Shown in pieces: positions 41,878 through 49,698 of a stretch of DNA of 64,000 nt. How positions within the stretch are numbered: position 1 is the first letter of the stretch; every line of letters begins with the position of its first letter. The notes under the pieces are model-generated. The model made no database searches. It saw only the letters and a list, made by a program, of their open reading frames with translations, and was not told the origin of the DNA. The translations under genes and the position numbers were made by a program. This DNA is from COMBO-56-21 sp041559015 (lineage in GTDB: Archaea > Thermoplasmatota > Thermoplasmata > UBA10834), in NCBI GenBank assembly GCA_041559015.1, contig JBFFED010000003.1:8338-72337 (forward strand), written 5' to 3'.

Positions 41878-42663
41878 TCAATCGTTCCCGAACACCCCCT
41901 CGCACTCGTGCTTGTGGAAGACGAACCTGAAGTGCTCCCCATAGGCCTTCTTGAGGAACTCCCCCGGCTCCTTGAGCTCGCTGATCCCGGCCATGTTGAC
42001 CTCCCTGCTGACGCACATGACCTTGGACATCCTGCAGAAGACCGCGGTGAGGTCGTGGGAGACCGTGCAGATCGTGATCCCCTTGTTCAGGTTGATGTCG
42101 CTCAGGATCCTGTAGAACTTCTCCTGCGAGGCGGCATCGACCCCCGTCACGGGCTCGTCCAGGAACAGTATCCTGGGGCTGCGCACGAGCACCTTGGCCA
42201 CGAAGACCCGCTGCTTCTGCCCGCCCGAGAGCTCGCCTATCCTCTGCCCCGAGAGCTCCGACATGCCAACTGTCTCCAGCATATCGTCCACGGCCTTCCA
42301 GTCCTCCTGCCTGAGCCGCCTCCCGATGTTGCCCCTGTTGACCCTGCCGAAGGCCACGAGCTCCCTCACGGACAGCGGGAAGCTCGAGTCGAATGAGGTG
42401 GCGTCCTGAGAGACGTATGCCACGAACTCCCAGTTGCGGAAACGATGCAACGGTTCCCCGAAGAGTTCTATCTCTCCCCTGTCGACGGGTAGCATCCCGA
42501 GGAGCGCGAGGAGCAGCGTAGTCTTTCCCCCGCCGTTGGGCCCGACGATGCCGACGTAGTCACCTTCTCTGATCGTGAAGTTGGCGTTCTCGATCACCGG
42601 CCCGTTCGACCTGGACACGGACAGGTTCCTGACCTCGACCACAGTCTTGTTCTCGTCGCTCAT
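41878..42663 (-). CDS. Metal ABC transporter ATP-binding protein (ZnuC/MntA-type)
   Basis: 261 residues. Walker A GPNGGGKTT, Q-loop YVSQDATSFD, signature LSGGQKQRV, Walker B RILFLDEPVTG and the switch histidine in VSHDL. Sequence and context fit zinc/manganese importers. ATG at 42663 lies 51 bases after the binding protein. Its stop is 25 bases before the permease ATG. Functions on the cytosolic face with the permease. Confidence 0.9.
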   Translation of the reverse strand: MSDENKTVVEVRNLSVSRSNGPVIENANFTIREGDYVGIVGPNGGGKTTLLLALLGMLPVDRGEIELFGEPLHRFRNWEFVAYVSQDATSFDSSFPLSVRELVAFGRVNRGNIGRRLRQEDWKAVDDMLETVGMSELSGQRIGELSGGQKQRVFVAKVLVRSPRILFLDEPVTGVDAASQEKFYRILSDINLNKGITICTVSHDLTAVFCRMSKVMCVSREVNMAGISELKEPGEFLKKAYGEHFRFVFHKHECEGVFGND

Positions 42664-42714
42664 CTCATTGCCCCGTCAACTTCCCCCAGGCACTCGCCGC
42701 GGCGCGTGACCCGG

Positions 42715-43641
42715 TCATCCGGCCTCCAGCCCGGCTGCGAGGTTCTCCAGGTTCGCCTCCATCTGCGCGATCATGTCCAGGCCATCCACTACCCCGACGA
42801 GCAGGTACAAGTGCATCACGACCACCTCGTGCCCCGTCTGGTCCTCGAGGCTCCTTCGGAGCGTGTCCGCGTAGTCCTCGCGATAGAGAGGGTCGACATA
42901 CACGACGTAGATATCGTACTCCACCATAAGCTCGACTAGCGAGGCGATGGTCGTGGCGCTCGGGCTCTCGTCCGCGGACAGGCCGATTATCCCGTGCTGC
43001 TCGAAACCGTACCGGCTTGCGAGATAACCGTAGGCAGAGTGTCCGACGAACGCGTCAGACTTGTCCTTGCCAGACAGACGTTCAGTGTAGGAGCTGTCGA
43101 GCGCCTCGAGCCGGCTCGACAGAAGGGCCCACCTCTCGCCGTAGTAGCTCGAGTTCCCAGGGTCGACGGAGACCAGCGCTTGGTGGATCCTCTCGGCCTG
43201 CCACCTCGCCACATACGGGCTCAGCCAGGTGTGCGGGTCGTAGGATGAGTCGCCGCCTGAAGGCAGCAGGTCGAGGCCGGAGGTGGTGTCGATAATCAGC
43301 TTGCCCTCCGTGTCCAAGGCTGGGAGTATCTCGTCCTCGAACCACGGTTCGAGCCCAGCCCCGTTGTACACGACTATGTCCGCCGTGTCGACCTCGAGCA
43401 TGTCCCTCGTCGAGGGTTCCCAGGAGTGAACCTCGTTGTTCTGTGGAATAAGTGTTTTGACGGAGACCCGCTCGCCCCCGATCGTCTCCGCGAGGTAGGC
43501 CAGAGGATAGAAGGTCGCGACGACGCTTGTCCTGTCGTCCTCCTCCGATTGCTGGAGGAGCGAGGCGAGCGCGATGCTCGACACCATGGCAGCGCATGCA
43601 ACAGCCAGGGCTGCCAGGAAGATCTTCTGTCTGCGATTCAT
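42715..43641 (-). CDS. Metal ABC transporter substrate-binding protein (ZnuA/MntC-type)
   Basis: 308 residues. N-terminal signal anchor (KIFLAALAVACAAMVSSIAL), then the cluster A-I binding-protein fold: VVATFYPLAYLAETIGGERV, EVHSWEPSTRDM (metal His), WLSPYVARWQAERI with PHTW just upstream, and HSAYGYLASRYGF. Ligand His/Asp residues typical of Zn or Mn binding are visible. No lipobox cysteine; anchored by the uncleaved helix or released. ATG at 43641. First gene of the importer operon, with a TATA box at 43702-43712. Confidence 0.88.
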   Translation of the reverse strand: MNRRQKIFLAALAVACAAMVSSIALASLLQQSEEDDRTSVVATFYPLAYLAETIGGERVSVKTLIPQNNEVHSWEPSTRDMLEVDTADIVVYNGAGLEPWFEDEILPALDTEGKLIIDTTSGLDLLPSGGDSSYDPHTWLSPYVARWQAERIHQALVSVDPGNSSYYGERWALLSSRLEALDSSYTERLSGKDKSDAFVGHSAYGYLASRYGFEQHGIIGLSADESPSATTIASLVELMVEYDIYVVYVDPLYREDYADTLRRSLEDQTGHEVVVMHLYLLVGVVDGLDMIAQMEANLENLAAGLEAG

Positions 43642-43701
43642 TTGCCGTCTCCGGAAGAGTGTAGCAGGCGCTGCGGCGCCAGTGAAGATATCGATTCATG
43701 T

Positions 43702-43712
43702 CTATTAATATC
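43702..43712 (-). promoter_or_regulatory. TATA box of the metal ABC importer operon
   Basis: GATATTAATAG on the minus strand, ~61-71 bases ahead of ATG 43641. Confidence 0.5.
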
Positions 43713-43755
43713 GCCCACTGCCCTGGCACCCTTGACGGACGGCGTGCAAGAACTG

Positions 43756-44880
43756 TCAGGTCTGCTCGGGCGCTGCGCGCCGCTTGCGCAGGGGCTTTCC
43801 CTCGTGGTCGTAGAATCTGCTCTTGAACCAGAGGGACACATTGACCAGGCCTATCAGAACTGGCACCTCCATGAGGGGTCCTATGACCGCCACGAAGGCG
43901 ACGATGGAGTATATCCCGAAGGTCGCGACCGCAACGGCTATGGCGAGCTCGAAGTTGTTGCTGGCGGCTGTGAAGGACTGAGTCGCGGACTGGCCATAGC
44001 TGAACCCGAGCCTGTGCGAGAGCCCGAAGCTGAGGAAGAACATGAGCAGGAAGTAGGCGAGCAGGGGCAACGCGACCCTGGCGACATCCCATGGCCGGCT
44101 GATGATCTCCTCGCCCTGGAGCGCGAACATCACCACTATCGTGAAAAGGAGCCCTACTAGAGCGAGAGGGCTTATCCTGGGAGCAAAAACGGTATCGTAC
44201 CACACTCGTCCCTTGTAGCGCCCCAAGAGGAACCAGCTCGCCACCCCGAGGGCGAACGGTATCCCCAGGAAGATGAGTACGTTCTTCGCGATCTGAGCCA
44301 TCGTGATGCCGACCACCGCGGCCTCCGCGGACGGCGCGATGACAGGGGTCATCACCGTGATGAGCAGGAACGCGAGGACGGAGTACATGAATATCTGGAA
44401 CACTGAGTTGAGAGCCACGAGGACCGCGCAGTACTCGCAGTCCCCATCCGCGAGCATGTTCCATACGAGGACCATCGCTATGCACCTGGCGATGCCTATG
44501 AGGATGAGCCCGTTCCTGAACGCTGTCGAGGTCTCATCGGTGCCCGGGAAGGCGAGCCAAGCAAGGGCGAACATCAGCATTGGGCCTATGGCCCAGTTCA
44601 GGACGAGCGAGGTGGTCAGCATCTTCTTGGCCTGTCTGAGCTTGCCCAGCTCGTCGTAGTGCACCTTGGCCAGTGGCGGATACATCATGACAAGGAGGCC
44701 TATGGCTATCGGGAGCGAGACGTCGAACACCTTGATGGAGTCGAGCGTGTCCGCCAGCTCTGGCACCACGTAGCCGAGGCCAAGCCCCAGGCCCATTGCC
44801 AGGAATATCCAGAGGGTCAGGAACTCGTCCAGGAAGGAGAGCCCCTTCCTGGGCGCCTCGCACGATGGTGCCGCTCCCAT
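43756..44880 (-). CDS. acr3: Arsenite efflux permease ACR3
   Basis: Extrudes As(III) across the membrane. 374 residues, ten hydrophobic helices. Matches ACR3/BASS: LTLWIFLAMGLGLGLGYVVPEL, GIARCIAMVLVWNMLADGD (conserved Cys), CEYCAVLVALNSVFQIFMYS, and SFTAASNNFELAIAVAVATFG. ATG at 44880 begins the protein; the longer open frame to 45102 overlaps the ferredoxin-like gene. Directly after a ferredoxin-like gene, and in the same strand run as a thioredoxin-like protein and an ArsP-like permease, divergent from arsR. Extra cysteines CEYC in the loop are worth noting. Confidence 0.9.
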   Translation of the reverse strand: MGAAPSCEAPRKGLSFLDEFLTLWIFLAMGLGLGLGYVVPELADTLDSIKVFDVSLPIAIGLLVMMYPPLAKVHYDELGKLRQAKKMLTTSLVLNWAIGPMLMFALAWLAFPGTDETSTAFRNGLILIGIARCIAMVLVWNMLADGDCEYCAVLVALNSVFQIFMYSVLAFLLITVMTPVIAPSAEAAVVGITMAQIAKNVLIFLGIPFALGVASWFLLGRYKGRVWYDTVFAPRISPLALVGLLFTIVVMFALQGEEIISRPWDVARVALPLLAYFLLMFFLSFGLSHRLGFSYGQSATQSFTAASNNFELAIAVAVATFGIYSIVAFVAVIGPLMEVPVLIGLVNVSLWFKSRFYDHEGKPLRKRRAAPEQT

Positions 44881-44884
44881 GCTG

Positions 44885-45160
44885 TCAGGCCTTCCCCTGG
44901 TGCTCCTCTCTGAGGGCCTTGAGGATATCCCTGATGTCCAGGAGGCTCGGGAACGAGAGCGCGCCCTCCGGACATTCGGACTGGCACCCTGAGCAGCCGA
45001 TGATGCAGTTGAAGGGGTTCTTGACGCGCGCCTTCCCGGGCAGGTCATACACGTCGTGAACGCAGAACTTGACACACGCGCCGCACCCGGTGCACTTCTC
45101 ATCCAGTATTGTTGGGTACCACGGCACCTTCTCCCTCGGAATGTCCTTGATCGAACTCAC
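44885..45160 (-). CDS. Ferredoxin-like 4Fe-4S protein
   Basis: 91 residues. Two cluster motifs: C23, C26, C29, C33 (CTGCGACVKFC) and a variant one (CIIGCSGCQSEC). The start is GTG at 45160, seven bases after AGGAGGTG; an upstream GTG at 45169 lies inside that site. Sits between a thioredoxin-like gene and ACR3 in the minus-strand run. It probably carries electrons for some reduction step in metalloid handling, but nothing identifies a partner. Confidence 0.8.
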   Translation of the reverse strand: MSSIKDIPREKVPWYPTILDEKCTGCGACVKFCVHDVYDLPGKARVKNPFNCIIGCSGCQSECPEGALSFPSLLDIRDILKALREEHQGKA

Positions 45161-45201
45161 GCCTCTCACACCTCCTGCACTCCTCCCCAGGCTCGCCTGG
45201 A

Positions 45202-45441
45202 TCAGGCCCTCTCCTTCAATATCTGGACAATCTCTTCCACGGTCGGAATCCTTCCGGCGGCCACCAAGTCACCGTCTATCGCGAGCCCTGGCGTGGACAT
45301 CAGCCCACGGTCGACTATCTCGCCTATGTCGGTGACCTTCACGACCTCCGCCTTCAGGCCCGTCTGCTCGAGGGCCTTCATCACGTTATGCTCGACTCCC
45401 CTGCACTTGGGACAGCCCGTCCCGAACACCTCTATCTTCAC
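45202..45441 (-). CDS. Thioredoxin/glutaredoxin-like redox protein (TM0996/MTH895 type)
   Basis: 79 residues. CPKC active site at C10-C13 (VFGTGCPKCRGVE), cis-proline loop MSTPGLAIDG. Known as a small archaeal thioredoxin (redox-active disulfide protein 2). GTG at 45441 overlaps the stop of the small CC protein (GTGA), with GGAGGTG upstream. Frequently found beside DUF318 permeases. Likely reduces disulfides or metalloid-bound thiols in the cytosol. Confidence 0.85.
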   Translation of the reverse strand: MKIEVFGTGCPKCRGVEHNVMKALEQTGLKAEVVKVTDIGEIVDRGLMSTPGLAIDGDLVAAGRIPTVEEIVQILKERA

Positions 45442-45701
45442 CTCTTCACCTCCGAACCGACAGACTTGAGCTTGAGATACTCCTGCCAGACGGCGTCCAG
45501 GTAATCCTGTTCGCTCCCCGACGGTATGTAGTTGTATATCTTCAGCTGCCTCATGAGGAACTCCTTGACGGACCCCTCGGCCTGGTCGCCGAGAAGCCTG
45601 GCGGCGCGGAGTATGTCATCCAGCTGGGATATCCCCACGCTCTGCCCACCCACGGTTATCGTCCTTACGCTTGTTCTCCCCGGACAGCACGCTCCTGGCA
45701 T
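45438..45701 (-). CDS. Small protein with N-terminal Cys-Cys, arsenic-type operon
   Basis: 87 residues, no family recognised. N-terminus MPGACCPGRTSVRTITVGG carries a vicinal cysteine pair, a good soft-metal or arsenite ligand; the rest is helical (LRAARLLGDQAEGSVKEFLMRQL). It follows the ArsP-like permease by 7 bases and overlaps the thioredoxin gene, so all three are coupled. A chaperone or sensor for metalloid is inference. Confidence 0.6.
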   Translation of the reverse strand: MPGACCPGRTSVRTITVGGQSVGISQLDDILRAARLLGDQAEGSVKEFLMRQLKIYNYIPSGSEQDYLDAVWQEYLKLKSVGSEVKR

Positions 45702-45708
45702 CTCTTGG

Positions 45709-46830
45709 TCACCCCGCGAACAGACCGAATATCATCCCCGCGGCCGTCGTGAACACGACCACGAGCAGGACATAGACGGCTATCTTCTTCTTGCCCATTA
45801 TCCTCCCGGTCACGAGCACGCTCTGGAACGACAGTTCGGGGTCGGCCAGCAGATACGCCAGCAGAGGCCCTTTCGCCATCCCGAGGTCGAGGAACATCCT
45901 CGCGACCGGCACCTCGACGAGCGTCGGGAAGTACATGAACACGCCGAACAGGACCGCTATCAGCACCGCGGATAGGTTGTTGCTGCCGAGATACTCTCCC
46001 ACCACCTCTTCCGGTATGAGCGCGGAGGCCACGCCAGCGACGAACACCCCTATGAGAAGCAGGGGAATTATCATCTTGGCGAAGAAGTAGGTCTCGTTCA
46101 TCCACGATCTGTTCTCAGTCCTGGTGTTCGTCCTCCATGCCCATGCGATGGACGCCGCCACGGTCAGGACGAGGCCCGCGACTCTCAGGCTGAGTGGCAT
46201 CGGCGCGGTCCCGACCACCAGGATAGACACGAGGAGCACGAACAGCACGCTGCTCTTGTGTCGAAGCAGCCTTGAGAAAGCCGAGGCCTTCTGAACGGCG
46301 ACTTCTGGGATGGCGGTGGCCGGGGTGCCCTTCGTGAAGGCGTCATCGGCTCGCGGAGCAGTACGCGCTCTGAACACTAGCCCTGTCCTCTCGAAGATGA
46401 GCATCATGAGTATGCCGATGGTTATCCCGAAGGCTATTGCCAGCACTGCCCTGGCAAAGGCGATGTCCCATCCGATCAGGCTGCCCGTGTATGTTATCGC
46501 GAGGAGGTTGATCGCTGGTCCGGTGAACAGGAAGGTCACCGCGGGGCCGAGGCCCGCACCCTTCTTCCATATCCCCGCGAACAGGGGGAGGATCGTACAC
46601 GAGCAGACGGCGATGAGGAGCCCGGCCACCGACGCTATCGGATATGAGATGTACGCGGGAGTCTCCTTGCCCAGATACTTCGTGACGGACTCCTTGGTGA
46701 AGAGCGCGGACAGAGCACCGGCGATGAAGAAGGCGGGAACGAGGCATATGAGCACGTGGGCCGAGAGGTAGTTCACCAGGCCGTCGATGCCTGCGATGAA
46801 GAGGGAGCCGAGGTAATCGAGGACGCTCAT
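45709..46830 (-). CDS. DUF318/ArsP-type permease
   Basis: 373 residues with about 10 hydrophobic segments. The family signature appears as AVCSCTILPLFAGIWKKGAG (CSC motif) followed by FLFTGPAINLLA, repeated in the second half as FPTLVEVPVARMFLDLG. Family members export organoarsenicals (ArsP) or have unknown substrates. First gene of the minus-strand run (permease, CC protein, thioredoxin, ferredoxin, ACR3). ATG at 46830 begins just beyond the inverted repeat that faces arsR. Confidence 0.85.
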   Translation of the reverse strand: MSVLDYLGSLFIAGIDGLVNYLSAHVLICLVPAFFIAGALSALFTKESVTKYLGKETPAYISYPIASVAGLLIAVCSCTILPLFAGIWKKGAGLGPAVTFLFTGPAINLLAITYTGSLIGWDIAFARAVLAIAFGITIGILMMLIFERTGLVFRARTAPRADDAFTKGTPATAIPEVAVQKASAFSRLLRHKSSVLFVLLVSILVVGTAPMPLSLRVAGLVLTVAASIAWAWRTNTRTENRSWMNETYFFAKMIIPLLLIGVFVAGVASALIPEEVVGEYLGSNNLSAVLIAVLFGVFMYFPTLVEVPVARMFLDLGMAKGPLLAYLLADPELSFQSVLVTGRIMGKKKIAVYVLLVVVFTTAAGMIFGLFAG

Positions 46831-46839
46831 CCTATCTTC

Positions 46840-46872
46840 TCAAGTATTTCTAACAAAGTTGAAATATCCTGA
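46840..46872. promoter_or_regulatory. Candidate ArsR operator between arsR and the arsP operon
   Basis: Imperfect inverted repeat: TCAAGTATTTC (46840-46850) and GAAATATCCTGA (46861-46872), 10-base spacer. The right arm recurs as GAAGTATCCTTGA at ~46907-46919. Position between divergent genes and next to the TATA box fits a repressor site. Confidence 0.45.
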
Positions 46873-46874
46873 CG

Positions 46875-46882
46875 ACTATAAG
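46875..46882. promoter_or_regulatory. TATA box between arsP operon and arsR
   Basis: ACTATAAG (minus CTTATAGT) can serve either strand: ~45-50 bases from ATG 46830 on the minus side, and ~55-62 from ATG 46937 on the plus side. Confidence 0.4.
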
Positions 46883-46936
46883 GGCTTTGTGGTTTCAAAG
46901 AAAATTGAAGTATCCTTGAGGGGGACCGTCAGGGAG

Positions 46937-47266
46937 ATGGAGGTGCCTCCAGAGGTGTCCAGGGGGATGAACGAGATCGGGGGCGCGAAGTCATTGGAGA
47001 GGGGGATCCCCAGACCAGACCGCATCACCGCGGTGGCCAGGCATCACATGGCCCTCTCGGACGAGATAAGGCTGAGATTGCTGTACGCCCTTTCTGTGAC
47101 CGACCTGTGCCCCTGCATAATGAAGATGCTGTCCGGCACCAGCGACTCGAAGCTGTCCTATCACCTGAAGCTGCTCGAGTCCGAGGGGCTGATTACCGCG
47201 AAGCGCGTCAAGAACTGGCGGATATACTCGATATCAGAGAAGGGCCGCAGATCGCTCAAGCTCTGA
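46937..47266 (+). CDS. arsR: ArsR-family metalloregulator
   Basis: 109 residues from ATG 46937 (open frame to 46859; GTG 46889 is an alternative). Winged helix: LSDEIRLRLLYALSVTDLCPCIMKM, recognition helix SDSKLSYHLKLLESEGLI and wing NWRIYSISEKGRRSL. C58 and C60 (DLCPC) sit in the alpha-3 metal site used by ArsR/SmtB proteins to bind As(III). ATG 46937 chosen because GAGGGGG at 46918-46924 follows the TATA box. It is divergent from the ArsP-type operon, which it likely represses. Confidence 0.85.
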   Translation: MEVPPEVSRGMNEIGGAKSLERGIPRPDRITAVARHHMALSDEIRLRLLYALSVTDLCPCIMKMLSGTSDSKLSYHLKLLESEGLITAKRVKNWRIYSISEKGRRSLKL

Positions 47267-47299
47267 AGCGACCTACGCTCATAACCGGGGGATCACGGC

Positions 47300-48280
47300 G
47301 TGGCGAAGAGGAGGACCAAGGAAGAACAGGACAGGAAGCGGTTGCTCTCCGAAGGCTACACTGAATGCTCGGGCTGCGGCACGCTCCTCAAGCCAAAGGC
47401 AAGGAGGTGCGGCAAGTGCGGGACACTCACATACTCTGCCAAGAAGGCCATCTACGCCATCGCGGCCGTGGCGATGGTGGTGGCCGCCTCCGTTCTTGCC
47501 TACGCATACTATCCACGAGATGAGTACAGAGTGCTCCCCAGCGTGGTGGAGTTCTCCCCGAGCGGCTACGGTGCCTCGACGGGGACCCACATCACGGCGA
47601 CATTCAACCGGCCCATGGACCGGGTTTCAGTCGAATCCTCGTTCACCATCCATCCGACGGTCACGGGATCGTTCTCGTGGGCAGGGACGACGATGACATT
47701 CACGCCATCGAGCCCGCTGCTGGACCAGACATATTACACCGCGACGGTCGGGTCGGGCGCGAGGGATGCGGACGGCTCGCAGCTGGACTGTGTCGTCTTC
47801 ACGTGGTCATTCTTCACTGGCAGCCTTCCGACTGAGAGAAGAGATGTTGGGACCGGCCCAGAAGACTTCTGGACAGTCTACCCGCCCTCGCACCCGTCGA
47901 GCGGCGGCTCGGTGCAACACCCCCAGTGGGTGCTCTCAGCCCTCGAGAGCGGAGTTGTGTTGATATTCGACCACAGCGAGGGGTGCGCCCCGTGCATCAC
48001 GCAGGGGACCATATGCGAGGCAATCTCCTCCGCCAACCCGGATATCAGGTATTACGACCTCTTGTCCGGAACGGACGAGCCGCAGGCATCCGAGGCGTTC
48101 GCGGCGTACGACCCCTCTGGAGGCATACACTATGTCCCGCTCACCATCGTGATCACATGGGTGCAGTCGCCATATGGCGGCGTGGCAGTCGGGTGGCATA
48201 GCTGGGAGGGCGTCATCGACCAGACCTCCCTCATGAGCTGGATCGCCGATGCGAAATCACACTATGATGGGAACAGTTGA
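47300..48280 (+). CDS. Zinc-ribbon, membrane, Big_5 and thioredoxin-like multidomain protein
   Basis: 326 residues. In order: zinc ribbon with C23, C26, C37, C40 (ECSGCGTLLKPKARRCGKCG); membrane helix ~49-68; SbsA-type Ig-like (Big_5) domain ~80-170 (VVEFSPSGYGASTGTHITATF); thioredoxin-like end with C229 and C232 (GCAPC, preceded by LIFDHSE). The CxxC of the last domain would face the outside. GTG at 47300 with GGGGGATC upstream. The next gene, a thioredoxin-CcdA fusion, begins 14 bases later. Probably receives or delivers electrons for extracytoplasmic disulfides (inference). Confidence 0.65.
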   Translation: MAKRRTKEEQDRKRLLSEGYTECSGCGTLLKPKARRCGKCGTLTYSAKKAIYAIAAVAMVVAASVLAYAYYPRDEYRVLPSVVEFSPSGYGASTGTHITATFNRPMDRVSVESSFTIHPTVTGSFSWAGTTMTFTPSSPLLDQTYYTATVGSGARDADGSQLDCVVFTWSFFTGSLPTERRDVGTGPEDFWTVYPPSHPSSGGSVQHPQWVLSALESGVVLIFDHSEGCAPCITQGTICEAISSANPDIRYYDLLSGTDEPQASEAFAAYDPSGGIHYVPLTIVITWVQSPYGGVAVGWHSWEGVIDQTSLMSWIADAKSHYDGNS

Positions 48281-48294
48281 GGCCGTGCAGTACC

Positions 48295-49698
48295 ATGAAC
48301 CCCAGGCGTCTATCCCTCTTTGTCATCGTCTCATGCCTTCTTGTGGTGGTCGCCCTTGCGGCGTTGGCCTCTTCGTGGTTCGACGATCAAGGGCAGAGCC
48401 TTGGCCAGCCAGCCGACATGTTCGAGGTCGATGACAGGCTCGGGCAGCGGGTGTCTCTGGCAGACAACGTGGGCAAGGTGACTGTGATTCATTTCACCCA
48501 GGTGGAGAACCCGCTCTGCATCGAATGCGAGGCATATATTCGTCTTCAGATAGAGGAGCTCGAGAGCCTAGTGGGTTCGACGGGCTCGGAGATAGACGTG
48601 ATCACGGTGAACATCCGCAAGAACCCTTATTCTGAGACGGGCTGGAAACTTGTTGAGGACTGGTACGGCACGAACATAAGCTGGCACTGGATAGAGGAGT
48701 CCGAGCCTTTCCCAGTCTCGAGCGCGTACTTGCAGTACTGGGACGTCAGCGGGGCCTTCTCCAACCCGACCCTCGTGCTGGTCGACCAGGACCTCACCGT
48801 GGTAGGCGTGTACAACGTCTACTGCATAGGCAAGGGCGTGGTCGACGGGGTTCGAAGCGCAAGTGAGCTGGAGGAGGATGCCGCTGCGATCCTGGCCGGC
48901 GAGTGGACCCTGCCTTCAGATGGCTCCGCAGGGGAGGCCGTGGTCGGCGTCGGAGGGATGTTCCTGCTGGGGGTCATAACCTCGTTCTCTCCGTGTTCCC
49001 TCGCGCTCCTGATGGCCGTCATCTCGTTCATCGGGGCCGCGGCCATGGGCTCGGGGAGGCAAGAGGGCGTACCGTCGAGACATCAGTCCTTGGGCCTGAG
49101 AATCGGCATCGCCTTCACGGGCGGAACCGCACTGGTGTTCCTCATCTTCGGGCTGGCGATCTCCTACATAGGCAGCTTCGTCCAGATGTCATCGACTTTC
49201 TACCTCATCTCCGGAATCATACTCGTGGTCCTGGGGATTAACATAATCCGTCCGATCGGGGACCTGCTCAGGAGAGGGTTGTCAGCTATACGTGAAGGGC
49301 CCTCGTGCCCGATGCCACCCGCAGGCGGGCAAGAGAACACCCTGCAGGGAAGGCTGAAGTCGTTGAGCCGGAGGTCCCCCGAGCTCGCAGGGTTCCTGCT
49401 AGGCATCCTGTTCTCCCTTGGATGGGCGCCCTGCGCCCTGTCCCTAGTGTTCCCAGTCCTGATACTGCTGATATCCCAGAACATCTCGATGTTGACCGGT
49501 GGGATACTCATGCTCGCGTTCGGGCTCGGACACGGGGTCGCGATCATACCGTTCTGCGCCGCCACTAGCGAGATAAAGGGAGCCCTCGGCAACAAGTACA
49601 TCTTCCTGTCGAGATGGATTCAGGTGATATTCGCAGGGGCGGTTGTCATCATCGGAATCCTCTTCGCTGCGAGGTATTTCGGCTTCAACCTGTGGTGA
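48295..49698 (+). CDS. Thioredoxin-CcdA fusion (DsbD-like electron transporter)
   Basis: 467 residues. Signal/helix ~6-27, then a thioredoxin-like (TlpA/SCO type) domain with C75 and C78 (NPLCIECEAY), then about six membrane helices of the CcdA type with the paired cysteines in SPCSLALLM and GWAPCALSL. CcdA moves reducing equivalents from cytosolic thioredoxin to outside proteins. Here the Trx domain is at the N-terminus, whereas bacterial DsbD has one at the C-terminus. ATG 48295 lies 14 bases after the Big_5-thioredoxin gene, so the two form a pair. Follows arsR. Confidence 0.75.
   Translation: MNPRRLSLFVIVSCLLVVVALAALASSWFDDQGQSLGQPADMFEVDDRLGQRVSLADNVGKVTVIHFTQVENPLCIECEAYIRLQIEELESLVGSTGSEIDVITVNIRKNPYSETGWKLVEDWYGTNISWHWIEESEPFPVSSAYLQYWDVSGAFSNPTLVLVDQDLTVVGVYNVYCIGKGVVDGVRSASELEEDAAAILAGEWTLPSDGSAGEAVVGVGGMFLLGVITSFSPCSLALLMAVISFIGAAAMGSGRQEGVPSRHQSLGLRIGIAFTGGTALVFLIFGLAISYIGSFVQMSSTFYLISGIILVVLGINIIRPIGDLLRRGLSAIREGPSCPMPPAGGQENTLQGRLKSLSRRSPELAGFLLGILFSLGWAPCALSLVFPVLILLISQNISMLTGGILMLAFGLGHGVAIIPFCAATSEIKGALGNKYIFLSRWIQVIFAGAVVIIGILFAARYFGFNLW

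Noticed and set aside
41853..41942. ATT or upstream start for the metal ABC permease
   Set aside because: ATG at 41852 gives the normal length and helix order for the family. The upstream ATT (41882) has a possible ribosome site but is not needed, unlike the GT2 gene where no canonical start exists.
43082..44485. 467-codon minus-strand frame over ZnuA and ACR3
   Set aside because: It overlaps two well-supported genes in another frame and is a high-GC shadow with arginine-rich composition.
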